Source: JBIIJL01 sp044233795 (GTDB lineage Bacteria; Pseudomonadota; Gammaproteobacteria; Legionellales; Legionellaceae). From it: DNA of 25,119 nucleotides. The notes under the pieces are model-generated. The model saw nothing but the letters and a program-made list of their open reading frames with translations. It ran no database searches and was not told the DNA's origin. Position 1 is the first letter of the stretch; every line of letters starts with the position of its first letter. The stretch covers positions 1 to 25,119 of the forward strand of contig JBIIJL010000028.1 of the NCBI GenBank assembly GCA_044233795.1, in the 5' to 3' direction. Made by a program: the position numbers and the translations under genes. Positions 1 to 7,790 of the stretch are shown piece after piece.

Positions 1-2
1 GA

Positions 3-95
3 CGATATTTGGATATGGATGAATTTAATGAGTGGCTAACTGACCGGGAGACGGCTAAATCAAACGTACTTGAACTTAACAAAATGGCAAATTAA
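3..95 (+). CDS. C-terminal end of an unidentified protein (partial)
   Basis: Frame 3 is open from the window edge to a TAA at 93-95, giving about 30 residues ending in LELNKMAN. The other two forward frames close within about 40 bases, so this is the only + strand frame that could be the tail of an upstream gene. The tail is acidic and likely helical. It would converge on the - strand gene ending at 129, with a 33-base gap. Thirty codons are too few to identify a family, and a chance open frame is possible. Confidence 0.35.
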   Translation, partial: RYLDMDEFNEWLTDRETAKSNVLELNKMAN

Positions 96-128
96 ATAAC
101 TAACTCGATGGGCCGGATAAATGGGAAT

Positions 129-629
129 TTACAGCAAAATTTGGACTTGACCTTTTTCGGTGGTGCTTTTTGGGCCTGATGATACAAGCTTACCGCCTGT
201 TAGGAGGTATTGTTCTATAGCCTTATTTAAGTGGTGTTGAAAAATATGCTCTTGTTGCTCTTTTATTTTTGCTCTAAGGGCGTCAGGTTTGCCTTGAATA
301 GATGCATTTTCTTGTGTGAAACTTTTGATATGACCCGAGCACAGGGCAATACTTTGAATATAGTTTTCCATTCTATCAAGCAACATAGTCTCATGTTGTG
401 TACTGGAGAACCGCTTAGCTTGTAAAGCAAGTTCAAGGTTATACTTGAGCCAACGAAGCTCTAACATAGGGAAGGGATGAGGGACTTCGGCATTAACCCT
501 CTTTTGGCGCAGAGCCTCTTCATCTTTATATAGAGCATCTCTTAAGCCTTCAGGGGCGTCATCAAGGTATTTAATTAATGCAACAAGTTCAGTAAGCTCG
601 TGTTCCAAGGATATATGATGACCCATCAT
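129..629 (-). CDS. Hypothetical 166-aa helical protein
   Basis: I do not recognise this protein. It is rich in Leu, Glu, Lys and Gln and probably almost wholly alpha-helical. A basic/acidic helix spans about residues 110-145 (RAKIKEQQEHIFQHHLNKA), followed by a short Gly/Ser-rich tail. It has no signal peptide, membrane segment or obvious catalytic motif, so a cytoplasmic or secreted location is open. Two ATGs stand side by side at the start (629 and 626) without a strong ribosome site. It lies 52 bases downstream of the yajR-like gene on the same strand, so it may be the last gene of that transcript. It could be a lineage-specific protein. Confidence 0.65.
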   Translation of the reverse strand: MMGHHISLEHELTELVALIKYLDDAPEGLRDALYKDEEALRQKRVNAEVPHPFPMLELRWLKYNLELALQAKRFSSTQHETMLLDRMENYIQSIALCSGHIKSFTQENASIQGKPDALRAKIKEQQEHIFQHHLNKAIEQYLLTGGKLVSSGPKSTTEKGQVQILL

Positions 630-681
630 GAGAATGCATATGTGTTAATTATATACTTTCAGAGCTTAAGTGATGGTTAGG

Positions 682-2052
682 TTAGACGGTTGCTGCGAAT
701 AAATTTTGAAGCAGAGCTTCGGCACTGCCTTTTTGGTAACTGTTTTTATCGATGCGTAGATAGAGCGCGTGCTCTCCTCTGGCAAGGGTTGCCCGCTCGA
801 CGCCAGGAAGCAACAATAGCTGTCCTACAATATCAATACCTTCTGCATTATTAGCAATGGGAATGATCAGTGTTAACTGGTAAAGGTTTGGTTTGATGAA
901 ACAAGCTACCATGAACCAAAAAAGAGCAATCAGCGCATTGATTATGAAAATCCCGGCCGTCCCATTCATCTGATAGACCAAACCTGCCAGACATCCGCCT
1001 ACAAAAATACCGAGAAACTGACAACTGGAATAAACACCCATCGCAGAGCCTTTGCTCTCAGGGTTGACCTGTCGAGAAATCATGGAGGGGAGGCTTGCTT
1101 CAAGGAAATTGAATCCAACAAAATATATGAACATGAAGCTTGAAATTGCAAGCCAGGAGGAATATGTGAAGCTTAAGGCAAGTTGGCTGATAGCGGTGAT
1201 AGCCACTGCAATTAGGAATAGGGGTTTAATTTTACGTTTTTTTTCTGCCAACGTTAAAAGAGGCAACATGAGCACAAATGATACGATAATTAGTGGTAAA
1301 TAAAAATGCCATTGTGTTGAAATTGTTCCAAGCTGAATTTGTCGTTCTAACAACATGGGTACTGTATAGAACGACGCTGTGAGAATAAAATGTTGACAAA
1401 AAATACCGATATTCAAGCGTTGTAAATCCGGATTGGTTAACACGTGTTTAAATAGGTGCGGATTTTGTCCACTGTCAAGATGGAAAGGTTCGGTGGAAGG
1501 GGTAGGGATGACAAGGTAGAGTAAAACGAGGCCTAAAATTGCAAGTAACGCTGTTAGGTAAAAGATGCCTGAGAGACCAAAATGGTGAGTTAGAACAGGG
1601 CTTATGACCATGGCCATGCTAAAGGATATGCCTATTGATGCGCCGATTACAGCCATGGCTTTGGTGCGTTGTTCATCGGGCGTTAGATCAGCTAATAGCG
1701 CAATGAGCACACTGCCAATGGCACCCATGCCTTGAATGATACGAGCTAACATCATCCCATAAATAGATGTGGTAACCGCACCTAATAAGCTTCCTAGCAC
1801 AAATAAACAAAGTCCTATGGTGAGTATTGGTTTTCTTCCATAACGGTCAGATAGCATGCCAAAAGGAATCTGCAGCAGACCTTGACTTAAACCATAAGCG
1901 CCCAGGGCAAGGCCTATCAGACTGGGTGTGGCATTCTTCAATTGGCTTGCATAAATTGTAAAAACTGGAATGAGCATAAATAAACCCAACATGCGGAACG
2001 AAAAAATCGCCGCGATGGGAAAAACACTCTTAAACCAGGAATGCTTCATCAT
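682..2052 (-). CDS. yajR: YajR-type major facilitator superfamily transporter
   Basis: An inner-membrane proton-coupled drug/solute exporter of the MFS; the substrate cannot be told from sequence. Of 456 residues, about the first 390 form twelve hydrophobic segments. MFS motif A is intact at residues 65-74 (GMLSDRYGRK), and a motif-C-like Gly-rich stretch follows about residues 138-155. The last ~60 residues (about 400-456) are soluble and alternate beta/alpha/beta, matching the C-terminal YAM domain that marks E. coli YajR (454 aa), so length and architecture agree. Two adjacent ATGs (2052, 2049) open the gene. It is divergent from the lipid operon at 2260. In pseudomonads the corresponding MFS gene sits beside uvrA; here uvrA lies 22 kb away at the right end. 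Confidence 0.88.
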   Translation of the reverse strand: MMKHSWFKSVFPIAAIFSFRMLGLFMLIPVFTIYASQLKNATPSLIGLALGAYGLSQGLLQIPFGMLSDRYGRKPILTIGLCLFVLGSLLGAVTTSIYGMMLARIIQGMGAIGSVLIALLADLTPDEQRTKAMAVIGASIGISFSMAMVISPVLTHHFGLSGIFYLTALLAILGLVLLYLVIPTPSTEPFHLDSGQNPHLFKHVLTNPDLQRLNIGIFCQHFILTASFYTVPMLLERQIQLGTISTQWHFYLPLIIVSFVLMLPLLTLAEKKRKIKPLFLIAVAITAISQLALSFTYSSWLAISSFMFIYFVGFNFLEASLPSMISRQVNPESKGSAMGVYSSCQFLGIFVGGCLAGLVYQMNGTAGIFIINALIALFWFMVACFIKPNLYQLTLIIPIANNAEGIDIVGQLLLLPGVERATLARGEHALYLRIDKNSYQKGSAEALLQNLFAATV

Positions 2053-2149
2053 TATAAACGCTTGTTATCTTAGGTTGTGCAGATGGTACAAAGATAGGTG
2101 TTTTTAAACAAGGATATTTTTATATTTAGGGCTTGTTTCACACAGATTG

Positions 2150-2178
2150 CTGACATGACAGTTTTGTGTCATGTACAG
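2150..2178. repeat. Imperfect palindrome, copy 1 of a two-copy family
   Basis: The left arm CTGACATGACA (2150-2160) pairs with TGTCATGTACAG (2167-2178) around the 6-base loop GTTTTG. The pairing is complete except for one bulged base. The same core (ACATGACAG then CATGTACAGAG) recurs at 23987-24022. It sits in the divergent spacer between yajR and the lipid operon, 22 bases upstream of a candidate -35 box. It could be a dispersed palindromic element, a transcript hairpin or a regulator site. Confidence 0.7.
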
Positions 2179-2199
2179 AGGTCAGGGGCAGAGCTTTTG

Positions 2200-2228
2200 T
2201 TGACAGCTTTACTGAATCAAGGTAATTT
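2200..2228 (+). promoter_or_regulatory. Candidate sigma-70 promoter of the lipid operon
   Basis: A perfect TTGACA (2200-2205) is followed after 17 bases by TAATTT (2223-2228), a weak -10 match. It lies 32 bases upstream of the first start codon of the six-gene operon and just right of the palindrome at 2150-2178. The poor -10 element limits confidence. Confidence 0.4.
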
Positions 2229-2259
2229 TATCGCATTTTGATAAAACCAGGGTCAAATA

Positions 2260-3015
2260 ATGCTTCGGGTACTTGAAAATAAAGTCGCGTTAATTACAGG
2301 TGGGGCACGTGGTATAGGGCGTGCAACAGCGCTTAAATTAGCTGATGCAGGCTGCGATGTAGCTATTGTATATTACAATAGTTCTGATGAGGCAGCGTTG
2401 GTGGTAGATGAAATTGTACGAAAAGGTAGGCGAGCACTTGCAATACAAGCAAACGTTGCTGATCAGGTCTCTGTTAAAGAAATGTTCAAGACTTACCAAC
2501 AACATTTTACACGACTCGATTTTCTTATCAGTAACGCCGCGAGTGGGGTGTTAAAACCTGCTTTAAAGATGTCGACGAAACACTGGCGTTGGTGTATGGA
2601 AACTAATGCGTTGGCGTTGAATCATCTAGTAAGTGAAGGTCGTGAAATCATGCCTCACGGTGCTCGTGTATTAGCATTATCAAGTTTAGGGGCACATCGG
2701 GCGATACCGAACTATGCTTTCATTGGGGCATCTAAAGCGGCTCTTGAGGCCTTGGTGCGTTCTTTAAGCCTAGAATTAGCCCCTTTTGGCATTTGTGTGA
2801 ATACTATTTCAGCTGGTGTAGTTGATACTGATGCACTCAAACATTTCCCTAATCGTGAACAATTGCTCGACGAGTACCAGGCTCATTCTTTAGCGGACAG
2901 GCCTTTGACACCAGAAGATGTTGCAAATACGGTTTATCTTATGTGTTTACCTGAGGCGCAAATGATCAAGGGTCATACCCTGTTTGTAGATGCAGGATAC
3001 AGCGTTGTTGGGTAA
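2260..3015 (+). CDS. fabL: FabL-like enoyl-ACP reductase / SDR-family reductase
   Basis: An NAD(P)H-dependent short-chain dehydrogenase acting on acyl-ACP intermediates. The 251-aa protein has the cofactor loop TGGARGIG (residues 13-20), SNAAS (91-95) in place of the usual NNAG, Ser142, and the catalytic pair Tyr152/Lys159. Residues 189-200 (DTDALKHFPNRE) match, from memory, the signature of Bacillus subtilis enoyl reductase III (FabL), which also has NAAS; this argues for enoyl reduction rather than FabG-type ketoreduction. ATG at 2260 follows AGGG at a plausible distance, and the N-terminus aligns with FabL. First gene of the operon, 70 bases before the acyl carrier gene, where it would supply a reductive step of chain elongation. 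A dual or ketoreductase role cannot be excluded. Confidence 0.82.
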   Translation: MLRVLENKVALITGGARGIGRATALKLADAGCDVAIVYYNSSDEAALVVDEIVRKGRRALAIQANVADQVSVKEMFKTYQQHFTRLDFLISNAASGVLKPALKMSTKHWRWCMETNALALNHLVSEGREIMPHGARVLALSSLGAHRAIPNYAFIGASKAALEALVRSLSLELAPFGICVNTISAGVVDTDALKHFPNREQLLDEYQAHSLADRPLTPEDVANTVYLMCLPEAQMIKGHTLFVDAGYSVVG

Positions 3016-3085
3016 AGTAGCCCATGATTTAAAATGTGTGATACAATCGGCGGCTTTGTAATTCTGGTAGCTCTGAGGATATGAC

Positions 3086-3499
3086 ATGAATGTAGAAAGC
3101 GTTTATCCAAAAGTCAGGCAAATCATTGCTGATGTTTTGGTCATTGATGAAGAAGAAATCTCTTTACCGAGTCGTTTGATTGCAGATTTGGGTGCAGAGT
3201 CCATTGATTTTCTCGATTTGGTGTTTCAGATAGAAAAAGAATTTGGTATCAAAATTCCTCGCGGGCAACTTGAGAAAAATGCGCGTGGCGATTTAGCTGA
3301 AGACGAGTTTGAAAAAGGTGGTGTTTTGACCACTGAAGGCATGATGGCTTTAAAAAACTATCTTAGTGAAGTACCAGCTGAATATTTTAAAGCAAACATG
3401 AAAGTCAATGAAATTCCGATGCTTTTTACAGTCGAAACATTTTGTAAACTCATCGTTGCGGCTCTTCAAGAGCCGAGCGTGACTGAAGCTACGGCCTGA
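3086..3499 (+). CDS. AcpXL-like acyl carrier protein with extended C-terminus
   Basis: Carries growing acyl chains on 4'-phosphopantetheine. Ser39 in DLGAES is the attachment site. The helix II region DFLDLVFQIEKEFGIKIP (about 41-58) closely recalls rhizobial AcpXL, the dedicated carrier for very-long-chain fatty acids of lipid A, rather than housekeeping AcpP. At 137 aa it is about 40 residues longer than AcpXL (around 92-95 aa): an acidic Gly-containing stretch and extra helices fill residues 62-115. GAGG (3075-3078) precedes ATG 3086 by 7 bases; an ATG at 3081 is out of frame and stops at once. The stop overlaps the next start as TGATG, indicating translational coupling. Confidence 0.85.
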   Translation: MNVESVYPKVRQIIADVLVIDEEEISLPSRLIADLGAESIDFLDLVFQIEKEFGIKIPRGQLEKNARGDLAEDEFEKGGVLTTEGMMALKNYLSEVPAEYFKANMKVNEIPMLFTVETFCKLIVAALQEPSVTEATA

Positions 3500-4386
3500 T
3501 GCGTTTCTTATTTGTTGACAGAGTATTTGAATTAGTCCCTGCTCAATTTGTCAAGGGCATTAAACATATTACACGCGATGATGCTTATCTTTGTCCTGAC
3601 GAGCATGGTCGCTTATGTTTTATTCCTTCACTGATTGGTGAATCTCTGGGGCAATTGGCAGCCTGGAATGTTATGGTTAGCAATAACTTTACCTACCGAC
3701 CGGTCGCAGGTCTTGCTTCAAAGGCGAATTTAGTTCGTCCAGCCTATGTTGGTGAGACGCTCTTGCTCGAGTCCTATATCGACTCTTTGGATGATACCGC
3801 AGTCCAATATCACAGTGTGGCACGTGTTCGCGATGAAATTGTATTCACGATCGATGGAGCATTGGGCCCGTTGCTTCCTATGGCAGAATTTATAGACGAA
3901 GAAGATGTGCGAAGACAATTTAAAGAAATTAATCGGCCGGGAACGTGGTTTGATATTTCAACCGAAGGTGAGCAGCCCTTAGAGCAGTTTCCATTGGGAT
4001 CTTTACCTATGGCCTTGATGTTTTTTGACCGCATTGTTGAGAGTATCCCAAAGGTGATGATTCGAGCTGAGAAGAGAATTACTCGTGCAGCGCCCTATTT
4101 TCCAGATCATTTCCCAAATAAACCGGTGCTGCCTATGACGGTGCTCCTCGAATGTCAACTCAATCTTGCATGCGATTTTGTTAAACGTTCAGATTTTAAA
4201 GTAAATTATGTGGTGTCTGAGTTACGTAGAATTAAAATGAGTGAATTTATTTACCCAGGGGATGTGGTTGTTTGTACACTTTCAGTCAAGCGACAAGATG
4301 ACGAGGTGTTGATTTTAAGGTGTCGTAGCGAAGTATCAGGCAAGCGGATCTGTGTTATGGATCTTGAGCTTGTTGTTCAAGGGTGA
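3499..4386 (+). CDS. Double hotdog FabZ-like 3-hydroxyacyl-ACP dehydratase
   Basis: Probably dehydrates 3-hydroxyacyl-ACP in the chain elongation run by this operon. The 295-aa protein is about twice FabZ length and shows two related halves, each opening with an FxDRV/I motif (about 5-9 and 176-180). The second half keeps the FabZ active-site block: His204 in DHFPNKP and Glu218 in VLLECQ. The first half has the equivalent Glu48 region (IPSLIGESLGQLA) but no HFP histidine, so it appears degenerate and may only shape the substrate tunnel. It starts at the ATG overlapping the acyl carrier stop. Rhizobial VLCFA clusters also carry a dedicated FabZ; the double form could instead be a thioesterase-like relative. 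Confidence 0.8.
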   Translation: MRFLFVDRVFELVPAQFVKGIKHITRDDAYLCPDEHGRLCFIPSLIGESLGQLAAWNVMVSNNFTYRPVAGLASKANLVRPAYVGETLLLESYIDSLDDTAVQYHSVARVRDEIVFTIDGALGPLLPMAEFIDEEDVRRQFKEINRPGTWFDISTEGEQPLEQFPLGSLPMALMFFDRIVESIPKVMIRAEKRITRAAPYFPDHFPNKPVLPMTVLLECQLNLACDFVKRSDFKVNYVVSELRRIKMSEFIYPGDVVVCTLSVKRQDDEVLILRCRSEVSGKRICVMDLELVVQG

Positions 4387-4391
4387 CATTG

Positions 4392-5690
4392 ATGAAAAAA
4401 AGACGAGTGGCTATTACAGGTTTGGGCGTTGTCAGTCCGTTGGGAAACGATGTTCAATCAACGTGGCAGAATTTGTTATTAGGTAAATCTGGGATTGCCC
4501 CTATTCAGCATTTTGATGCTAGCGCTTTTCCTGCAAGGATTGCGGCCGAAGTGAAAGGGTTTAGAATGCCCACCCAGGCTTCAAAAAAGCACAGTCGCTA
4601 CGTTATTCCATTTACAGGCTTTGCATTAGCTGCTGCAGAAGAAGCGATGAATGATGCGGGGCTTTTGCCAACAGCACAGAATGCATCGCGTTTTGGGGTG
4701 GTTACAGGTAGCGGGATGATGACGGCCGAATTTGAATATTTTCAACGCTTTCAGCAAATTGCGGCCCCCGCAGGTGAACTTGACTGGGAAAAAGTTCAGC
4801 AAAACGCACAAAGTTTCTACCAATTGACAGACTTTGGAAAAACCATCTCCAATTCTGGATTATCGCTATTGGTTCAGCAGTTTGGTATTAAAGGATACGC
4901 AAATGCAGTGCATACCGCGTGTGCTTCAGGCGGTCAGGCTTTGGGGCTTGCGATGCAAGTCATTCGACGCGGTGATGCCGATATCATGCTCGCAGGTGGT
5001 TTTGACTCGATGATTAATCCGCTAGGATTATCGAGCTTTTGTTTACTTGGTGCTTTGTCGACATACAATGATACCCCGCATACTGCAAGTCGCCCATTCG
5101 ATGGCACCCGAAACGGGTTTGTTTTGGGTGAGGGTGCTGCATTCCTGATTCTTGAAGAGTGGACAAAAGCTGAGGCACGAGGGGCGAGAATTTATGCGGA
5201 GCTTGCTGGTGAGGGTAATACACTAAGCTCTTATCGAATTACTGATTCACATCCTAATGGTGATGGAGCAATTCAAGCAATTGAAGGCGCTCTGAAAGAT
5301 GGTGGCGTCACTTATACAGATGTTGATTATATCAATGCTCATGGCACTTCTACCAAGATGAATGATCTTAGTGAAACAAATGCGATTAAAGCTGTTTTTA
5401 AGTTACGCGCCCAGCAGTTGCCGGTCAGTTCTACCAAAGGCCAAACTGGCCACTTGATTGCAGCTGCAGGTGCTTTAGAGGCAGTGTTATCTGTTCTAGC
5501 TATTCGTGATGCTCGCATTCCTATGACAGCAAATTTAAATACCCCCGATCCAGATTGTGATTTGGACTATGTCACAGAGGGTCCGCGCGAAAAATCGTTG
5601 GGCGTGGTATTGTCGAATTCATTTGGCTTTGGCGGTTCGAACAGTTGTCTTTTGTTCAAGCATCCTGAGTTTGAAGGGGCAAAGTCATGA
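4392..5690 (+). CDS. FabF-type 3-oxoacyl-ACP synthase (active KAS, KS-alpha-like)
   Basis: Condenses malonyl-ACP with acyl-ACP. The thiolase-fold protein (432 aa) has the full catalytic set: Cys177 in TACASGG, His317 in NAHGTST, Lys349, and His354 in GQTGH, plus the C-terminal GFGGSN loop. The ATG at 4392 is chosen because it gives MKKRRVAITGLG, the usual FabF opening, with AGGG about 8 bases upstream; a GTG at 4383 in frame would add three residues. It is followed with ATGA overlap by a second, catalytically altered KAS, so the two probably form a heterodimer. Placed in this operon it is likely a specialised elongation enzyme, not the housekeeping FabF. Confidence 0.9.
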   Translation: MKKRRVAITGLGVVSPLGNDVQSTWQNLLLGKSGIAPIQHFDASAFPARIAAEVKGFRMPTQASKKHSRYVIPFTGFALAAAEEAMNDAGLLPTAQNASRFGVVTGSGMMTAEFEYFQRFQQIAAPAGELDWEKVQQNAQSFYQLTDFGKTISNSGLSLLVQQFGIKGYANAVHTACASGGQALGLAMQVIRRGDADIMLAGGFDSMINPLGLSSFCLLGALSTYNDTPHTASRPFDGTRNGFVLGEGAAFLILEEWTKAEARGARIYAELAGEGNTLSSYRITDSHPNGDGAIQAIEGALKDGGVTYTDVDYINAHGTSTKMNDLSETNAIKAVFKLRAQQLPVSSTKGQTGHLIAAAGALEAVLSVLAIRDARIPMTANLNTPDPDCDLDYVTEGPREKSLGVVLSNSFGFGGSNSCLLFKHPEFEGAKS

Positions 5691-6961
5691 GTGTTCCAAA
5701 ACGTGTTTTTATTACGGGATATAGCGCACTTACAGCCTGCGGGAACACTGCTGATGAGACCTTTGAGGCAATCTGTCGAGGTGAGAGTGGTATTGACCTT
5801 ATCAAGCAATGGGATTTATCGTCCTGGAGCCATCGTCTTGGTGGTGAGTTAAAAGATTTTCAGCCTGCAAAGATGTTACCTGACAGAAAGCTTATGAAAG
5901 TAATTTCAAGACAAGATGTGATGGGAATCAATGCCGCAATGCAAGCCGTGACTCACAGTCAACTGCTCAATTACCGTGATACATTAGACTCTGTTGGCGC
6001 TTTTAATGAGCAAACGGCGGTTTTTGTTGGCTCGCCAGGCAATAAATATTTTCAGCAGTATGATTTTTTGCCATTGGTAGCGAAAACCAACGGAGACATG
6101 CAGGACTTTGCAGGTCAATTATTTAGTGAAGTTCATCCAATGTGGTTGCTTAGGATCTTGCCAAATAATGTTTTAGCATATACTGGTATAACCTGTGGTT
6201 TTACTGGACATAATCAAAATATTACGAACCATGCGGTCAGTGGAACTCAAGCTATCATCGAGGCTTATCATGCCATTCAGTACGGACAAGCCGAGCGGGC
6301 TGTTGTGGTTGCCTATGATGCAGCGGCTGAGCCACAGGCGTTGTTTTATTATGATAAATTAGGGGTGTTGAGTGCTCGTCATCTCAGTCCTTTTGATGAA
6401 GCGCATGATGGTACCTTGCTTGCGGAAGGTGCGGGTGCATTGGTTCTTGAAAGTGAAGAGAGTGTTGTTTCGCGTGGTGCAATCACCTACGGAGAAATTC
6501 TGGGCGGGCTCTCAAATTCTGAGTGTGCGGGTTTGTTCTCTATTGAGGCAGAAGGGACACATCTCAGTGCTTTAATTACTACACTTTTAGAACAACAACA
6601 ACTAGCTCCTCAAGATCTATCTATGGTTGTGGCCCATGGCAATGGTAATCCAAGGTCTGATAATAGTGAAGCGCATGCCTTAGCTCAAGTTTTAGGAGAG
6701 CATCGAGTACCTGTTACGGCATTTAAGTGGGCTTTGGGGCACACCATATGTGCCTCAGGTATTTTAGATACAGTGCTTGCGGTGATGGCGTTACAAGCAA
6801 AACGTGTGCCAGGCGTGGCTTCGCTTGAACAGTTAGCTACTCAGTGTGAATCACTTAGTTTGGAGAAAAGTGCCCGCGCTCTTGCTGGTGATGAGGCCAC
6901 CGCACTGATCATCAATCGTGGTTTTGCCAGTATGAACGCCTGTTTGTTGATTAAGCAATGA
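5687..6961 (+). CDS. Degenerate ketosynthase lacking active-site Cys (chain-length-factor-like)
   Basis: A 424-aa FabF homologue. Where the active KAS has C-A-S-G-G-Q-A, this protein reads A-V-S-G-T-Q-A (from residue 183), so the nucleophilic Cys is Ala. His317 (AHGNG), Lys347 and His352 (ALGHT) remain, and the C-terminal GFGG loop is altered to GFAS. Such a protein cannot form the acyl-enzyme but could decarboxylate malonyl-ACP or set chain length as a partner subunit, like KS-beta/CLF in type II polyketide synthases. The ATGA overlap with the preceding complete KAS supports a complex with it. Rhizobial VLCFA clusters also carry two adjacent fabF genes. Partner role is inference; family is secure. 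Confidence 0.85.
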   Translation: MSVPKRVFITGYSALTACGNTADETFEAICRGESGIDLIKQWDLSSWSHRLGGELKDFQPAKMLPDRKLMKVISRQDVMGINAAMQAVTHSQLLNYRDTLDSVGAFNEQTAVFVGSPGNKYFQQYDFLPLVAKTNGDMQDFAGQLFSEVHPMWLLRILPNNVLAYTGITCGFTGHNQNITNHAVSGTQAIIEAYHAIQYGQAERAVVVAYDAAAEPQALFYYDKLGVLSARHLSPFDEAHDGTLLAEGAGALVLESEESVVSRGAITYGEILGGLSNSECAGLFSIEAEGTHLSALITTLLEQQQLAPQDLSMVVAHGNGNPRSDNSEAHALAQVLGEHRVPVTAFKWALGHTICASGILDTVLAVMALQAKRVPGVASLEQLATQCESLSLEKSARALAGDEATALIINRGFASMNACLLIKQ

Positions 6962-7788
6962 ATAATATTGATCAATTACGCATTACCTTGGCTGGAAGGC
7001 TATTGTATGCTTTAGTTCCGTATCGACGAAAAGTGGTCATGAGTAATATTGAACAGGTGTTTAAGGATTCGATCACAGCCGCGCAAAAAACACACTTAGC
7101 AAAGGCATTTTATTCACACCTTGCTACTTCAATGAAAGAGATGTTGGCACTTCGTTTTATGAGTGACGAAGTGCTGCGTCAGTCAGTTGAAGTGCGAGGT
7201 TATCAAAAATTATTGGATGTGGCCGCAAGAGGCAAAGGTGTTTTGGTCTTGACAGGCCATTTTGGTAGTTGGGAATTTGCACCGATTGGGGGCATTGCCA
7301 ACTTCCGAGAGTCTCAGGGCAAATTTCACTTTATACGCCGTACATTAAATAATAAGCGTCTCGAGCACCTGCTTTTTAGTCGCTATTATCGTGCTGGACT
7401 TGGTGTGATCCCTAAAAAAAATTCGCTGCAGCAGGTTTGCAATGTGCTTGAGCAAAATCATGCAGTGATTTTTGTGCTCGATCAACATGCTTCATTGGTG
7501 AACCGTGATGGTATTGCGGCTGAGTTTTTTGGAAAAAAAGCGGGGACTTATCGTAGCCTTGCAAGTTTTTCACGTCACACCGGAGTTCCAGTAATTCCGG
7601 CTGCGGGGTATCGTTTAGAGAATGGTCGCCACGTATTGGAGTTTTTTGATCCTATTCCTTGGATCGACTATCCGAATACGCAAGAGGCTATTTACCGCAA
7701 CACACTTCTATACAATGAGGCGCTAGAAAAGATTATTATGGCGCATCCTGAACAATGGCTGTGGTTACATAAGCGTTGGAAGTTGTAA
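6958..7788 (+). CDS. LpxL/HtrB-family lipid A late acyltransferase (LpxXL-like)
   Basis: Transfers an acyl chain from ACP to lipid A at the cytoplasmic face of the inner membrane. The 276-aa protein shows the family H-x4-D/E motif as HFGSWE (His101, Glu106), a DQHA block near 192, EFFGKKAG, and the C-terminal PEQWLWLHKRW. It is somewhat shorter than E. coli LpxL (306 aa), mainly at the N-terminal membrane anchor. ATG 6958 overlaps the preceding stop (ATGA). As the last gene of the operon it would hand the product of the dedicated ACP to lipid A, the role of LpxXL in rhizobia. It faces trkH end to end with a 2-base gap, so no separate terminator fits between them. Confidence 0.86.
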   Translation: MNNIDQLRITLAGRLLYALVPYRRKVVMSNIEQVFKDSITAAQKTHLAKAFYSHLATSMKEMLALRFMSDEVLRQSVEVRGYQKLLDVAARGKGVLVLTGHFGSWEFAPIGGIANFRESQGKFHFIRRTLNNKRLEHLLFSRYYRAGLGVIPKKNSLQQVCNVLEQNHAVIFVLDQHASLVNRDGIAAEFFGKKAGTYRSLASFSRHTGVPVIPAAGYRLENGRHVLEFFDPIPWIDYPNTQEAIYRNTLLYNEALEKIIMAHPEQWLWLHKRWKL

Positions 7789-7790
7789 TT

